From: Ipomoea triloba
Taxonomy: Eukaryota > Streptophyta > Magnoliopsida > Solanales > Convolvulaceae
Direction: 5' to 3'
DNA: 64,000 nucleotides
Assembly: GCF_003576645.1 (NCBI RefSeq)
Contig: NC_044924.1
Span: 1,491,339 to 1,555,338 of the forward strand
The notes under the pieces are model-generated. The model searched no databases. It was not told the DNA's origin and saw only the letters and a list, made by a program, of their open reading frames with translations. Made by a program: the position numbers and the translations under genes. Shown here in pieces: positions 11,851 to 25,559 of this stretch (positions within the stretch are counted from its first letter, which is position 1; every line of letters starts with the position of its first letter).

Positions 11851-12481
11851 TCAGACTCGGTTATTTTCCAGCTGCAAATACTCGCTGGGGACCGGAGGAG
11901 CTTCACCGAATTTCAGCAAATACGCAGTTTGATGAACAATGCGCAGAGCTGGAATGGATTGTGCATCCAAGTACGCATCGCAGGAAAAACACCACACTGA
12001 TAAATCACTGCATCCAATCCAAATACAAGCGCAGAAAAAGCATATTCAAAGCGAAGAAGATCGAAATACGAAAGGAAATCTGAGAAATGGAAAATAGGTA
12101 GGTACCTGAAGCTAAGCGCTAAAGAGTGATCGACTCGTTGATAGTGTTCCAGCATGTGTTTGTTCACGAATCGGCTGCACAGAACTTCCTTGCAGCTCAA
12201 GCATAGCCAGTTCTCGCTCGGATGTTGGCACCTGTAATGAAATTCGATTTGATTGATTATTGAAGAAGGTTGGGGAAATCAGTAGAGGTTTTAGGGTTTG
12301 GTGGAAAGACGGACTTGTTGCAGGGAGTGTTGGGGGTGGGAATGTGTGCCAGATCCGACGATAACGAAGCGAGATGATCGCAGTGAGTTCGGGCCTCCAC
12401 CCAGCCCGATTCCGACCCGTCTAGCATCAGCAGCTCTTCGTCTTCGTGGATGACCGGAATTGAAGACGACGATGAAGCCAT
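11851..12481 (-). CDS. ZnF-UBP (ubiquitin-binding zinc finger) protein, 149 aa
   Basis: Three exons: 12481-12315, 12231-12106 and 12007-11851. The start is MASSSSSIPVIHEDEELLML. The ZnF-UBP (BUZ) signature runs through WVEARTHCDHL, IPTPNTPCNKCQHPSENWLC, LSCKEVLCSRFVNKHMLEHY and DLSVWCFSCDAYLD, giving the Cys/His ligands in the expected order. Such domains in HDAC6 and USP proteins bind the free C-terminal GG of ubiquitin. This protein has only the finger and a short C-terminal tail, and no protease or deacetylase domain. An in-frame extension upstream is open, but the conserved start is MASSSSS. It shares its promoter with the S29 gene. Confidence 0.85.
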
Positions 12482-12769
12482 TTCTTCAGCGTTCTTCTTC
12501 GCCGGCCGTTCTGAATTGCGACCGCCCTTTATTCCGGTACCCGCCGCTTCACATTCAACATATTTGGATCGGATAGTGTAGCCCAATTAATAATTGGGCC
12601 TGTCAGCCACTTCTAATGGGCCTAAGCCCTCTGAGAGCCCAGCAAACTAGGGTTTTTGCGGGTATATATACATGAGTTAAAACCTGAATCAAACCTCCCG
12701 AGATTCTTAAGCGTTAGGGTTTTCTCGCAGCTGCTCTGTGGTCGAAGCCTCAACCAGGAAGAGAGAACA
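12482..12769. promoter_or_regulatory. Divergent promoter of the ZnF-UBP and RPS29 genes
   Basis: Only 288 bp separate the two start codons. On the S29 side are two site II motifs (TGGGCC at 12595-12600 and 12617-12622), a telo-box (TAGGGTTT at 12648-12655), a TATA run at 12663-12670 and a second TAGGGTTT at about 12715. Site II plus telo-box is the standard arrangement of plant ribosomal protein promoters. Confidence 0.75.
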
Positions 12770-13705
<936 letters not shown>

Positions 13706-15584
13706 AGAATCCAGATACCGTTGCAATCAAGAACAAGAGTAATTTGATATTTGATCAATATGTAGTTGCCTTAAGAACAGATTATAATATCTGATATTTA
13801 ATGGTTTTGTTTTGTTACTCGTGGACAAGAGATTGATGTCTTAATCTTGTTTAAAGATTGTTGAACTTGTTATATGTTTTCTCCAATCCTTTAAATTCTT
13901 GATTGCCATTTTCTAACTTCTTTAGACACAACACATATTTATCTCTTGTTTGTGTTTGGAATTGGCTGCACTGTTATCTGAAGACTTTTCAGAGCCTTCT
14001 GAATAATAGCCTTTATAAAATGGCTGTTAAATAGAGGTCTGATACAAATTGCATTTTGTGAGCGATTAGAAGAAGACTGTTGAACTAAATTGAAGTCATT
14101 ATTCCTGTTAGTTAAGTGATAATGTGGTTCCATGATATATCATTATGGTTACTCAGTTATTACTAGAATATTTGTTAAAGTGGATCATCGGACCGACACC
14201 ATTTGTTCTAACTAATCTCTCAACCTTTCTTGATTGACAACAGCCCTTGGAAAATCTCCAGTTAACAAATAATAAGTGGAAACAAAGTTAATTAATTGAT
14301 TCAAATTAATGTCACTTCACCAACCTTGTTAGTTGTCCAAACTCAGTGTACCTTAGATTTCTTTGCATCTAAGCCATCCTTAATTCCAAGTTTGATAGCC
14401 TCTTTTGTTGATGTTTGACTATAAATTTAAATAATACTCCTTATATAATACTCCGTTTAACCTAAATGTTAATACTTGTCACATGGACACCATTAGCTCT
14501 AAGTGAACCGTTAATACATAGACACTTTTAGTTAAATCTCATGTTTCTTGAAGGTTCAACGTACCCTTACTATACAAAGCCACCCTTAACTGAAGGGGAG
14601 AAGAGAGAAAATGTGAGGTATTCTAGTTAAGGGGAGAAGAGAGAAAATGTGAGGTATTCTTGCAAAAATGAGGTTTGTTTTAGGTCCCACAACATAGAAA
14701 AAGAGAAAGTGGATGCGTAAGTGCGCACGTGCACAATGGCGCCTAGCCAGGTGCGTGTAGTCCGCGTTGGCTGGCGTGTCAATGACCTTGCTCCTCTTTT
14801 TTTTTTTTTTTTTCTCCTACTTGGCATCTAAAAAATCACCTCAAAAATAATAATTATAAATTATGAATTTTTGGTATATAAAATTTAAAAAAGGTCACAT
14901 TTTCCTTGTGAACATGTCCCAAGTGGAAAGAAGAAGCTAAGTATGGGTAGTGTAGACTTTGGAATTGGGTTAACTAAAACTATATATAATATACCATTTG
15001 TTTGACAAATTGCTACATTACTTTTAATGTTGAGTGACTTTTCAATCAATCCACCATCATTTTCTTCTAAAAGTGCAAAAACGTGATGGATTAATCAGAT
15101 CGCCACAGCTTTTAATTAGTAGTATTAACAAAGAGACCCAAAACCACCACCCACTGTAAAAGATATGAGAAAACCCATCCAACAAATATACTTTGGACTT
15201 AAGTCTGAGTTTAATGTTAAGGTTATATACGTTTGACATGCATGCATGTAGATAGGCAGACACCCTGTGTTAACAGAGACGTGGGCAGATTAGGTTCAGT
15301 GACCAAAACACGTGCCCTGCCATGTTTGTATGTCCCAAAAAACATTTGTCACATTCATCCAATACAACAATCATATGGGGCTCTTGTTTGCCTCTGTATA
15401 TGACCAAAAGTTGCATTCTGTATGAGGCTCGCCTTATGATCCTAGGCGGGAAATGACCATACGGAATGAGGATTGTTCATAGTTAACCGGTTCAAACCAA
15501 TAAGATCAATAGATAGCTCTCACGAAAAGTCAAACTTCATCAAACCCACCGTCCCACAAACTTGGCTGGTTGCCCACATGTTAC
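13706..15584. other. Intergenic, no gene seen
   Basis: It begins with the S29 3' UTR. A 36-bp unit (AAGGGGAGAAGAGAGAAAAT and following) is repeated in tandem at 14593 and 14629. A GC-rich patch with GCGCACGTGCAC lies at 14716-14780, followed by a long T-run. Otherwise AT-rich DNA without recognisable coding sequence. Confidence 0.55.
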
Positions 15585-15955
15585 TAGGGACCCTGGGAGG
15601 CGGGACACTGCGAGGTGGGTAGTTTATCTGGGGCAGATGCCTCCTAAAGAGTAACAGAGGTGTGCGAAGGTAGGCTCATGGGACACTACGAGGTGGGTAG
15701 TTTATCTGGGACGGATGCCTCCTAAAGAGTAACAGAGGTGTGTGAAGGTAGACTCAAGCTAAGATTATGCTCGTGAGCGTAATGGTAAAAGCATGCCTGA
15801 CTGTGAGACCGACTGATCGAACAGAGACGAAAGTCGGCCATAGTGACCTGGGAATCCCGTGTGGAAGGCTCTCGCTCAACGGATCAAAGGTACACCGGGG
15901 ATGTTGGCTGATGACTCCCAAGAGCTCTTATTGACAGTCGTTTGGCATCTGTACT
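15585..15955 (+). pseudogene. Nuclear copy of mitochondrial 26S rRNA (NUMT) with internal tandem duplication
   Basis: Phrases such as GCATGCCTGACTGTGAGACC, CGAACAGAGACGAAAGTCGG, CTCGCTCAACGGATCAAAGG and GCTGATGACTCCCAAGAGCT are those of plant mitochondrial large-subunit rRNA. The copy is a fragment of the 3' part. It has point changes (for example GATGTTGGCTG where GATAACAGGCTG is expected) and a 78-bp tandem duplication (15602-15679 and 15680-15757). It is flanked by nuclear-type DNA and cannot be a working rRNA. Confidence 0.85.
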
Positions 15956-16814
15956 TTGAAACAAATGTTTGCACCTTGACCTCAGAGAATCCTCACCTGC
16001 CCTTACCCTATAGTTTTGGTGGTGTAAATTGAAACATATACTTCAACTATCACAATTTTTTTTTATAACTGGACAAATTAAATATACTGATCGATTTCAT
16101 TGATAAGATCCTAATTGCACACTACAATTACTAATGAAGCATAATATTAACATTACTCGACATTGGAAGCAGACTATTAACATTACTCAACATTGATCAA
16201 TTAACTGAGCTATGCCTCAGAACCTGTGTTACCGTATATGGCATCATATATGTTACTTCACATAAAGTAACGTAGATGTAATTAATGATGCCACAAGTGT
16301 ATGGGCAAGTTGTGGAGAGTGCATGTGTGTATATATACATATAACATATATAAGTGGATATATATTACACCAACTTCTGTTGGTGCATCAGATCCGTAAT
16401 AAAAACAATGAATGGCGTTCACGACTCACGGGTTGCTATAATGCTTATTGAAGAAAGGAAGGATATATATGATGGTGGAATTGAAGAGCTTCCCCACACC
16501 TGTTTACACATTCAATTTTCCACAATGAAATTCAACCCAATGCCAGTATAGAGTACTATTATCTGCATATATATGCACTTTCAATTGGACCACATATATA
16601 AAGTCTGATTAATCATTGGTCTTTCTTCTCAAACTTTCTATCCATATGATCAACTGTCCATCCATGCAGACATACTCATTACTTATCTTATTTCAAAATA
16701 AAAAATAAAAATTATCTCTTTAGAATTGTTTTATTTCTTTTATATGCACAAAATAAATGATATTGTATCCATATATAGTTGCTTTATCTTTGAGAATAAT
16801 AAAGCCCTGCCTGC

Positions 16815-16950
16815 ATTGGTAGCTAGCTCAGTTGATTATATGTGTAAAGTTTGAGAACAATGACCAGGGATCGAATTTCACTAGCGGCACTTTAAGAGCC
16901 TCTTAAAGGTTCTGTGTTAAGTTGAGTTATCGAGGGGGTGGCGAAGAGCA
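16815..16950 (+). mobile_element. tRNA-derived SINE candidate
   Basis: An A-box-like TAGCTCAGTTGAT (16824-16836) is followed by a B-box-like GGGATCGAATTTC (16867-16879) at the spacing of a pol III promoter. No poly-A tail or target duplication was fixed, and it may be truncated. Confidence 0.4.
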
Positions 16951-18309
16951 CAAAGAGAAGATGCAAGAGGAAGCTAAGAAACAAGCAATTAAACATATAT
17001 GGACTAACTTGCGTTAAAAGCAAGGGAAGCATAGGGGTGATGAGTGGGATGGTTCATCCTATATCTAGAAATCACAAAATCAGATCATTAATTTCTAAAA
17101 TAAGCACTAATAATACCAAAAGACAGGTTGGATTTTGATAATAACATAGGTATTGTCTTAGGCAAAGCTTTGCCAATTTTACAAGGCAAGCTCCTAAGGT
17201 TGTCCTTATAAGTGCAGCTTTCTTCAACAGTAGAGAAGTTGAACCCTAGCTTTTGTGATCTCATGCTCCCTACAAAATTCTTCCCCTTCCTAGCTTTTCA
17301 AACCCTAAATTTAGTTGATTTTTCTTCGCCATGCGTTTTTCAAGAAACGATTTTTCTGATGGGGTGATATAATCTGATCTTCTCTTGCCAGGTACTCGAC
17401 ATGCATGCATGTAATTAAATTATATTTTTACTTTCAACAGGGATACATGTACTGTAATGTATTTTATGCTCTCATTATTACTACTACTACAAGGTGAAGA
17501 AATTATGATTATAGAAAAGGACCTTTGAGCCTTCTTGAACCAATATAGTTTATTAACACTCAACTTGAGAGGTCAGCATACAAATCAACCTATTCTCTAC
17601 TTACTTTGTGTATCAACTTCTACCAACACATACATTATATTTTAATTTTAAAATATTACGACACTGATATTTACACCCACAAATCAGATTCAGTTCACGA
17701 TTCCTCAAATCCTGTAGTTAAATTAGCAATCCGTTTACTAACTAACGGTCCTAAAATCATATCTTTAACCCGGAAATTTATACCATATATATAATTGTTG
17801 GATGGTCTCAATTTTTATTTAATTTTTATTTTTTAAAAAAGTTGGTTTGGCAGCTCAAGGTGCTAGATAGAATTAGTTAAACTAGCAGCCATAAAAAACA
17901 AATGTTGTTGAATTGCCCAAGAACTAGCCTGGGCAATAGTCTTGCAGGGAGAGTTGAAATTGAGAGAAATTTTCTGACCTATATTAGTAGCTTAATAGGC
18001 ATAGAATCTTCAAGGGACAAGGGTTTGACCATTTGAATCTGTTCACCATTGTAACATGCTTTAATTTAACCTTGTAATTAACCTAAGTCCAAAAGTAGAA
18101 TGTTTATACATTTCTGTACTTCTCTTTCTTGTCTGCTTCTCCCAACAATTGCAGCAATGATTTCAAAGCATGTCTAATGCCCACTGTCCTGTCAAAGCTG
18201 GTAAACATATTGGTATCTACCGAGTAAGATCTTCTGGTACTAATGTCGTGACAAATAATTTACGGTCGTGATCGATAATTTAACTTCGTTTTAAATATAC
18301 AGGAAGATA

Positions 18310-18575
18310 TAAGAGTCGGTTTTCTTTCTTCCTAAGAGGTTGAATTCACAACCATTAGGCTTCCCATGCCCCGGCTCTGTGGCTGAATTCCCAACCCAAA
18401 GGGTCTCCACATCCTGGCTCAACAGAGCATTTGGGAGGATGTAAATCACTGTAATTTTATTGCTTCTCACTTTGAGAGGTTACTTCCACACTATCGCTTG
18501 TGAGATTCAATTCGAATCTTTTTTTCTAAACTTCACCCTTGTAACCAACTGAACTGTCTATGCTGACAAAAAAGT
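18310..18575 (-). mobile_element. tRNA-derived SINE candidate, reverse orientation
   Basis: On the minus strand, GACAGTTCAGTTGGTTACAA resembles an A box, followed by GATTCGAATTGAATC as a B box. Downstream sequence includes repeated TTGTGAATTCAACCTC-type phrases. Ends are not defined. Confidence 0.35.
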
Positions 18576-19136
18576 ACGGAGTAAGTTTTTTGGATATTGG
18601 ATACAGTGTATAGTTATAAAAGCTTTATTTTTAGAAAGTTGTTTGAATATAGGGGCTTGAAGTGAAGTTAGGTGAGCATCATCAACTCCCATGAAAGCTT
18701 CAGTCACTGTTTGTGGTGTTTAACTGGCAAAAGAATATTTTTTTAAATAAAATTCATTGCAAAAGAGCTAAGTAAAAATCATGATTAAGAAATAATTAAT
18801 GGAAAAAAATTGTGATTTGGTTAGCAATTAGCATAACGTCTGTCCAAAGTTCTTAGAGGATGCAGGAGCTGTGTGTCCCCAAATCTTACCCTTCATCTTC
18901 TCTTCATGAACAAACAAACTCTCTTTCACTTTCAGGCTCAGAGCGCGCCTCTTCTTCTCTGCTTCCCGGGAAAAAATCTCGACTGCTCTCCACATTTTCA
19001 CTTCACAAATTTCAACAAACTCCAAGAATTTTGAGAAGAAGTACACAAAAGCAGAGAGAATGTTGGGGTTTTCTGGGGAGAATTACAATGTGAGGAGCGA
19101 ATTGTAGTTATTAGGGCGTGTTTTTGAGGTTTTGTG

Positions 19137-22100
19137 ATGATGGTGGCTGCTATTTCGGGAGCAGCGAAAATCAGGTCGCGAGATGAGGCGCAGAATGAGC
19201 AGAGAAGGCCGCCATTGTTGCCGTCCGAGAAGGATAACACTAATAACAGACGTCCTAAAGCTAGAGTAGTCGCTTCTAGGTACATGACGACGCCTTCTCC
19301 TTCCACTCCCTCTTCAATTTCTAGAAGATTCCCGTCCCCGTTAGTCTCGAGAAACTCCACTCCTTTGTCGCACGCGCCGCCGTCTTCCGGGGCCAGAAGG
19401 TCCGTTTCGGTGGATCGGCGCCGCTCCGGTGTCTCCAGGCCGCTAAAGCCTGATCTCGACTTGAATGTCGGCAATGGAAGTGAAGTTTCCGCCGCTACTA
19501 AGCTTCTAGTCACTTCTACTCGGAGCTTATCGGTTTCGTTTCAAGGGGAGGCGTTTTCGCTTCCAATTAGTAAGACAAAATTGGCTCCGCCGTCGCCTAA
19601 TTTGAGGAAGAGTACGCCGGAGAGGAGGAGGACTGGTACTCCGGTGAGAGGAGATCAAGTTGAGAATTCTAAGCCGGCCGATCGGTGGCCGGCGAGGAGC
19701 CGGCAAGGAAATCAGTTGACAAGGAGTTTAGATTGCCGTGGAACAGAGAGGAGCAAGGTTGTTGGATCTCGGAATGTTATTCTTTCAATTGATAACAGAT
19801 TGAGCCTTGATTTGGGGAATGCGAAATCATTCTCAGGTGCAGAGCAGGGTTTAGATGAGAGCTTAGTGAATAATAATAATAATGAGTTATCTGTGCCCTC
19901 TGATCTTACATTATCTGATACAGACAGTGTTTCTTCTGGTAGTACTTCAGGAGTGCAAGAGTGCGGCGGGGTGGCGTTTCATGGCCAAACGCCGCCTTGT
20001 GGGATTGTTTCAGCTCGGTTTTGGCAAGAAACTAATAGTAGGTTGAGGAGGTTGCAGGATTCGGGTTCACTGTTATCAGCCAGTTCTGGATCAAAATTGG
20101 TTGGGCAGCCGAGGCTGAGAAAGTACCCTAGTGATGTTCCCGTGTCATCGCCTATTCGTGGAGGCATTCGGCCTGCATCTCCAAGCAAAGTAATGACGCC
20201 ACTAGGATCATCTCCCTCCCGGGGAGTGCTCAGTCCATCTCGTGTGAGAAATGCTGTTAGCACCATTACTAGTAGCTTCCACGAGGCGCCTTCGGTTCTT
20301 AGCTTTGCTGTGGATGTTCGGAGGGGGAAGGTGGGGGAAAACCGGATTGTGGATGCACACCTGTTGAGGCTTCTTTATAATCGACACTTGCAATGGCGAT
20401 TCATTAATGCTAGGACTGAAACCGCTTTGAATGTGCAGACTCACACCGCAGAGGTAAGATTGCATGCTTTTACTCTATGCTCGATACTTGTCTTCAACTC
20501 ACAACAAGAAGTGGAAATAATTGATTATTCCATTGCTTTAACTCGAGTGTGCTTGCATATGATAATTCATTGCTATGACTTTGTTGAAGCGTTTATGTAA
20601 ACTAAATCATTCGACTTTGTGCAGAAAGATCTATGGAATTCGTGGATAAAAATCTCGGACCTACGAGATACAGTCACTAAAAGAAGACACAGGTTGCAAT
20701 TGCTGAGGCAAAAACTGAAGCTTGCATCCATTCTGAAGGGACAAGTACGCTTGCTCACCTTTCTTTTCTAATTTCCACATAGATTCTTCTTTTTGCCTTT
20801 ATGCAATGATATTCTTCCTGTGATTTTATAGTTCTCACTGCAAATAATTAAATGAATTAAGAACTGAAAACATTCTTCATTTGTATCTTACTTTTGTTTG
20901 TTTCTGCTATGTAGACTATTGCCCATCAGTTCTGTAATTTACTTTAGCCTTCATTTTTTCATTTCTTGCTATCATTAAACAAATTTCAATGACTTCAAAC
21001 CAAAAGAATCGCTATCATTAAACAAATTTGAATGGCTTCAGCCCAAAAGAATGGCTGGCGCACTTTTCTGATTTGGATACTTGCTAATCTGTTTCCTTTT
21101 CCTATGGCAGCCAAATTGGTTTCCTCTGAATTCCAGTAGGCTAGAAAATTTGTTATAGTTGGTCTGGCTAAAAAAATCTTTTCCTCTCGAACGAAGTTTT
21201 GGATGTCTGCGGTCAACCGTTTTTGTTAACTTGAGTTATTACTTTCTTGTGCAGATTTCGTATTTAGAAGATTGGGCTTTATTGGATAAAGAACACTCTG
21301 TATCTGTACTGGGTGCAATTGAATCTTTGAAGTCTAACACCCTTCGACTTCCAGTTGTTGCCGGAGCAATTGTAAGTGCCTGCTTTGTTCCCTTTATCCA
21401 TATTGGTGAAAGCGTTTACGAAACAGCTATGATGCTGCTTAGTGAAATACAATAATGCTCTTGATTTTAACAGGCTGATGCCCAGAGCTTGAAGGAGGCT
21501 ATTGGTTCAGCAGTTGATGTGATGCAGGCAATGGGATCCTCGATCTATTCACTTTTGGCAAAGGTAATCTAAATGTTCTAGCTTTAAACACTCCTTTCCC
21601 CTTGATTTATCGGAAATTAATCTATATGTTTTTGCATCTGCTAAGGATGTCGAGTATAGAAGCCATAGTTTTAGTCTCGAGGTAGAGTAGAATGTGTATT
21701 GGCATATCCTCCGGATGTCAATTCTTGGTGTATAGGTTTGGTTAGATGTAAAAAAAAAAAAAAAAAAGAACGAGCAAATATGAAAATGGAATGAATCTTT
21801 TACAAAGAAAAACATTGTCATAAATATGATTCATGATATGAAAAAGTCGGTGGCTTTGTGAGGTGTGGAGGAGAAACATATGAATTTGTGATGATCTAAA
21901 ACTTTCAATACGAGTTCATGCCCATCAAATTTGTGTCACATTTTCAGGTGGAGGAAGCGAATTCATCGGTGACTGAACTTACTAAAACAGCAACAAAGGA
22001 GCGAGCTTTGCTTGAAGAATGCAAAGATTTCTTGTCTATGCTAGCCGTAATGCAGGTGAATATATACACCTGACCCCTCTGTCAGTCTTTCCTTTTCCAT

Positions 22101-22214
22101 CTTTTCTGCTCACTTCACTCGAATGAATTTCATCTGTTCTTACTTATCGAACAGGTTAAGGATTGTAGTTTGAGAACACACGTATTACAACATAACCATA
22201 TATCAACAGCCTGA
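19137..22214 (+). CDS. QWRF2: QWRF motif protein (QWRF2/SCO3-like, AUG8/EDE1 family), 603 aa
   Basis: Six exons, all phase 0: 19137-20453, 20625-20744, 21255-21371, 21474-21563, 21948-22055 and 22155-22214. The start MMVAAISGAAK follows a non-coding leader; the second Met at 19140 is equally possible. The N-terminal two thirds is basic and Ser/Pro-rich, with the family blocks SVDRRRSGVS, ITSTRSLSVSFQGEAFSLPI-like (here VTSTRSLSVSF), KSTPERRRTGTP and SARFWQETNSRLRRLQ. The QWRF motif sits in LLYNRHLQWRFINAR at the end of exon 1. The helical C-terminal part (LWNSWIKISDLRDTV onward) ends in RTHVLQHNHISTA. Family members bind microtubules and relate to augmin subunit 8, acting in the phragmoplast, cortical arrays and fertility. 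Length matches Arabidopsis QWRF1/2 (about 640). Confidence 0.92.
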
Positions 22215-24087
22215 CAAAACCGACCTGTGTAGAAGAAGAGATGGTCTTTTTTCGACAAATTCTAACACTCATCAAACCTTTCGTCCTCAATGGGGGTGGA
22301 GTTTGGAAGCAACCAACTGCCGCTTTTGGCTTTGCATTGCCATTTTTTGGAACACAACTCCCCTGCATGGAATTCATCTGAATATTGAGGAAATGTTTTC
22401 CTGTCTCACTGATATCTGTATTCATACTAATCTTTTTTCTTTTTTTTCTTTGATTGTCTAGTAAAAAGTTAGAAAAGCTGATGTGTGTATATATGACAGT
22501 GTAAAATTTTTAGTTAGGTTTTTCTTTTGTTTTTTGTTCTGGTTTTGTTAATTTCACCTAGTGGTGGTGGTTTGGTGTTGAAAGTGGCTTGTGTGTTTTT
22601 TCTCTGCAAGTGCTTTTCAGTTGTGCAGATTTTCATGGTGAAACATCATATTGTAAAATCAGTTGGCAGCAATTCAGTTGTTTGTTTCGGTTTAAGGTCA
22701 TGCTTTTTTCTTTTTTTAATATGTTGGAATCTCGGAATAGGGTGCAAACCAGGCAAGCCATTCACCAATCACTTGGTCAAAACTTAATGAATTTAAAAAG
22801 CTTTCAGCTTGCTGTTCATGAACTCTCTATATATATATCGAACCAATAGAACTAGCTATTTAAACCCCGAGCTCAACTAGACTAGAAATCATAAAATGTG
22901 GTGAGTAGCTCATTTAATTTTTGAGTGAATAAGAATGATTTTTCACTTAATGAACTATTGAGTGCTTAAGTCGCCCTAATTTACTTTTTTGGGTATGGCC
23001 TTTTGTGTGAGCCAAGAAGTCATAAGAACAAATGATAACATAGGGAGTTTGATTGATTGGAAGGGACTCATCCATTTTTAAACAAATGTGATGAGTTCGA
23101 TCTTTGACTTTAGGTATGGAGCAACTTTAAATCTCCAGACCAATTGTCCTACTAAATAGATATGCCTATAATTCAGTTGGGGAATTAATTACGGTAGAAA
23201 CTTTGAGCTACACCAGAAAAAAAAATAAAAAATGGTGAAGTTGTTGGAAGTTGGGTAGGTGAAAGTCCAATAAGAAAAGCAGTAAATGGGCCGACCAGGA
23301 GACAGCAGACAACGCCGTAACACAGCCCAATGTGTGGCGTGCCTCAAACGAAGAAACGAATTGTTGGGAGTGTGATATTTGCCAAATACTAGGTTGATTT
23401 TTATTGGGATTCTGCTTGTCCCCCTAATTTGGTCAACATTTTTAACTCAACAATCTCTAAATCACCAACCCACCAACAGTAAATTGGTAAGTCATATACT
23501 ACCTTCGTCCCATTTTGTTTGTCTGATTCGATTAACGAGGCTTGATTGAAGTTATTTTTAATTCAATTTTTCATAACATTAAATTTAGTATTAGTATATA
23601 AAATTTATATATTTAGAAACTACATTAAAAGTACTATTAAACACAAAAAATCAAATTTAAAATTAGTTAAAAATTACTAAAGAAAATAAACAAAGAAGAA
23701 AGAGTTGGTTTGACCAATGAATAGTAAACAGGACAGGTAAAATGGGACAGAGGGAGTACAATTTATATCGATTTAGGTCTTAAATGAGTGAGCCATGAAC
23801 AATTTATATCCAGTTAAGTTACACTTTCGAATAAATATTCTGGATAGTAATGAATTGGTTGGAGATTTGGGATACCAAATTATTTTAGGTAACAAAAATT
23901 AATGTCAAAGAAAAGAAAGCTTACATTAATTTAATTGAGAGGTAAAATGATCTGAGAGAACATTAGGCTCTGATCTTTTCTTAAAGTCCACGAAAAGAAA
24001 AAGGGAGTGGGACAAAGAAACTACAGCAGAGTATACTTCCAAGGTTAAGCTATGGTGTTTCCTGGAAAACTGGTTTTAGCTTAGCTT
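22215..24087. other. QWRF 3' UTR and intergenic DNA with a Stowaway MITE
   Basis: The 3' UTR probably extends to about 22500 (T-rich). From 22520 on no gene is recognised. A Stowaway-type MITE lies at 23499-23756. Confidence 0.55.
23499..23756. mobile_element. Stowaway-type MITE
   Basis: The left end CTACCTTCGTCCCATTTTGT and the right end (reverse complement CTCCCTCTGTCCCATTTTAC) are inverted repeats of the Stowaway/Tc1-mariner class. The element is flanked by the TA dinucleotides expected as target duplication (23497-23498, 23757-23758), is about 258 bp and AT-rich inside. Confidence 0.85.
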
Positions 24088-24846
24088 TCAGAAAAAGAGT
24101 CTGAGAAGATTAGTTTCAGAACTTTGATGATACGCAAAACCGCTTTCCAAAGTGGAGATTTCCGACTCCTCCGACGGCGTGTCCGCCCTCCTCTTCTTCT
24201 CCACGCGCCGGTTGCCGGTCATCCTCGCAGCCGTCGTCAGGCCTAGATCCAGATCGCCTGCCGCCTCGTCGGATTCCTGCGAAGGCGTCGGGATTGTGAA
24301 CTCCGGCAACGGCCGCGGCGGCGTTCCTCCCCGCAACACCGCCTCCACGGCCGCCTGGCACACGTGCCAGTTTCCGGTCCATAGTAGCCCCACGGCCCCG
24401 TGAACCGGGTTCACGGTTCTTCCACACGCTTCTAGAAGTAAGGATTGGAACAACGCTGCAAAAATTTAATTAAAAATCACATAAACACCACCAATCCACA
24501 TTTTTTCGTGACACAGGTCTCAATCTTTGAGACGGGTCAACTATTTAATTAATGGGTCAAATTTTTTATTTCATTAATCAAAAATCTCACTTGTCGCACA
24601 GATTGAGACAGGTAAGACGTTCTCACACAAATTTTTGTCTGTTTTCAAGTAAATTCCCTTACCTGGTCTCTGGGATTCGGGGACGGAGGAGAGAAAAGAC
24701 ATGAGGCCGGCACGGCCGAAGAATTTGGCGACGAAAACAGTGGCATTAGCTTGCGCCTGCGGGGATTCGATCCCTTGGAGACTCTGTCGGAGTATGCAAT
24801 TGTCGTTGCACCCTTTTCTAAGAATCCGGCAGCCGTTGCAACTCAT
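24088..24846 (-). CDS. Class II LOB-domain protein, LBD37/38/39-like, 183 aa
   Basis: Two exons: 24846-24663 and 24455-24088. The LOB domain begins [20 protein letters not shown], the CX2CX6CX3C zinc-finger-like motif, and continues with [17 protein letters not shown] and [20 protein letters not shown]. It lacks the class I leucine zipper. The C terminus is Arg/Ser/Glu-rich and ends NLLRLFF, resembling the short hydrophobic end of LBD37/38/39. Those proteins are nitrate-induced nuclear repressors of anthocyanin and nitrogen-response genes; that role here is by homology. The start at 24846 is the conserved Met; the open frame upstream has only GTG. The 207-bp intron contains a hairpin-like repeat (GTCTCAATCTTTGAGAC and its inverse). 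Confidence 0.93.
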
Positions 24847-25559
24847 CGGCGGCACCACTAACGATCACCAACTAACTCCGGCAACCTTAAAAAAAACATG
24901 AAACAGAGAAATCGGAGGTATTGATCTTAGGAGAGGAAGAGAGGGGGAGATATATAGAGCGAGAAAGTGAGGTAATTGGGATGTGGAGAATAGAATAAAC
25001 CAGAGTTAATGGGTGACCATAGGCATGGTTTAGGGTTTGGGTGGCAGGGATGAGTGTGACAAGTGAAAAAGACATTATTATTATAATAATATTGGGGTAG
25101 TGGTAAAGTGGGTTCCAAAGTAATTGGGTGAGTGCGAGCGGCTCCGTGTCTCCGCGAATGGGTTGGGTGGAAGGGAGACTAACCCCCTTCTACCTTTGAC
25201 TTTTGTTGTTGTTTAGGAATCTACATTATATTCCACACTCTCCCCCATTCTTCACGTCCTACTTTCATTTTGTTCTTAACAGTTGTTTAATTGTCTAATT
25301 GAGATTGGAGGATTCATATTAATGAATGGTTCATATGTGCCACCAGCCCACCACTAATTTGTAACAATATCACTGAGTTCATACAATTTAGCATATTCAT
25401 TGAGACAAATTTCTCTGACAGGGTAATACTTATTTTGTAGAGTGAGCTTATTAATGGATATCCCGAGTAGGGTGCTCAGATCTAGAGCGCCCTCAGTACC
25501 AGGAGCAGATGGCTCAACCACGCTGACCAGGAGACAGGTAGAGCCCGACAACCTGATGG

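Larger units (their letters stand above)
15956..18856. other. Intergenic, no gene recognised
   Basis: AT-rich with TATATA runs. It contains two tRNA-derived SINE candidates, near 16815-16950 and 18310-18575. Small open frames at 16354, 16938 and 17606 look random. Confidence 0.55.

Noticed and set aside
17205..17235. miR396-like string GCAGCTTTCTTCAACAG
   Set aside because: It differs from miR396 at several positions and I could not find a matching star arm, so it is not a credible precursor.
24116..24427. Alternative frames over LBD exon 2
   Set aside because: The frame reading [18 protein letters not shown] continues the LOB domain from exon 1 in phase; the others do not.
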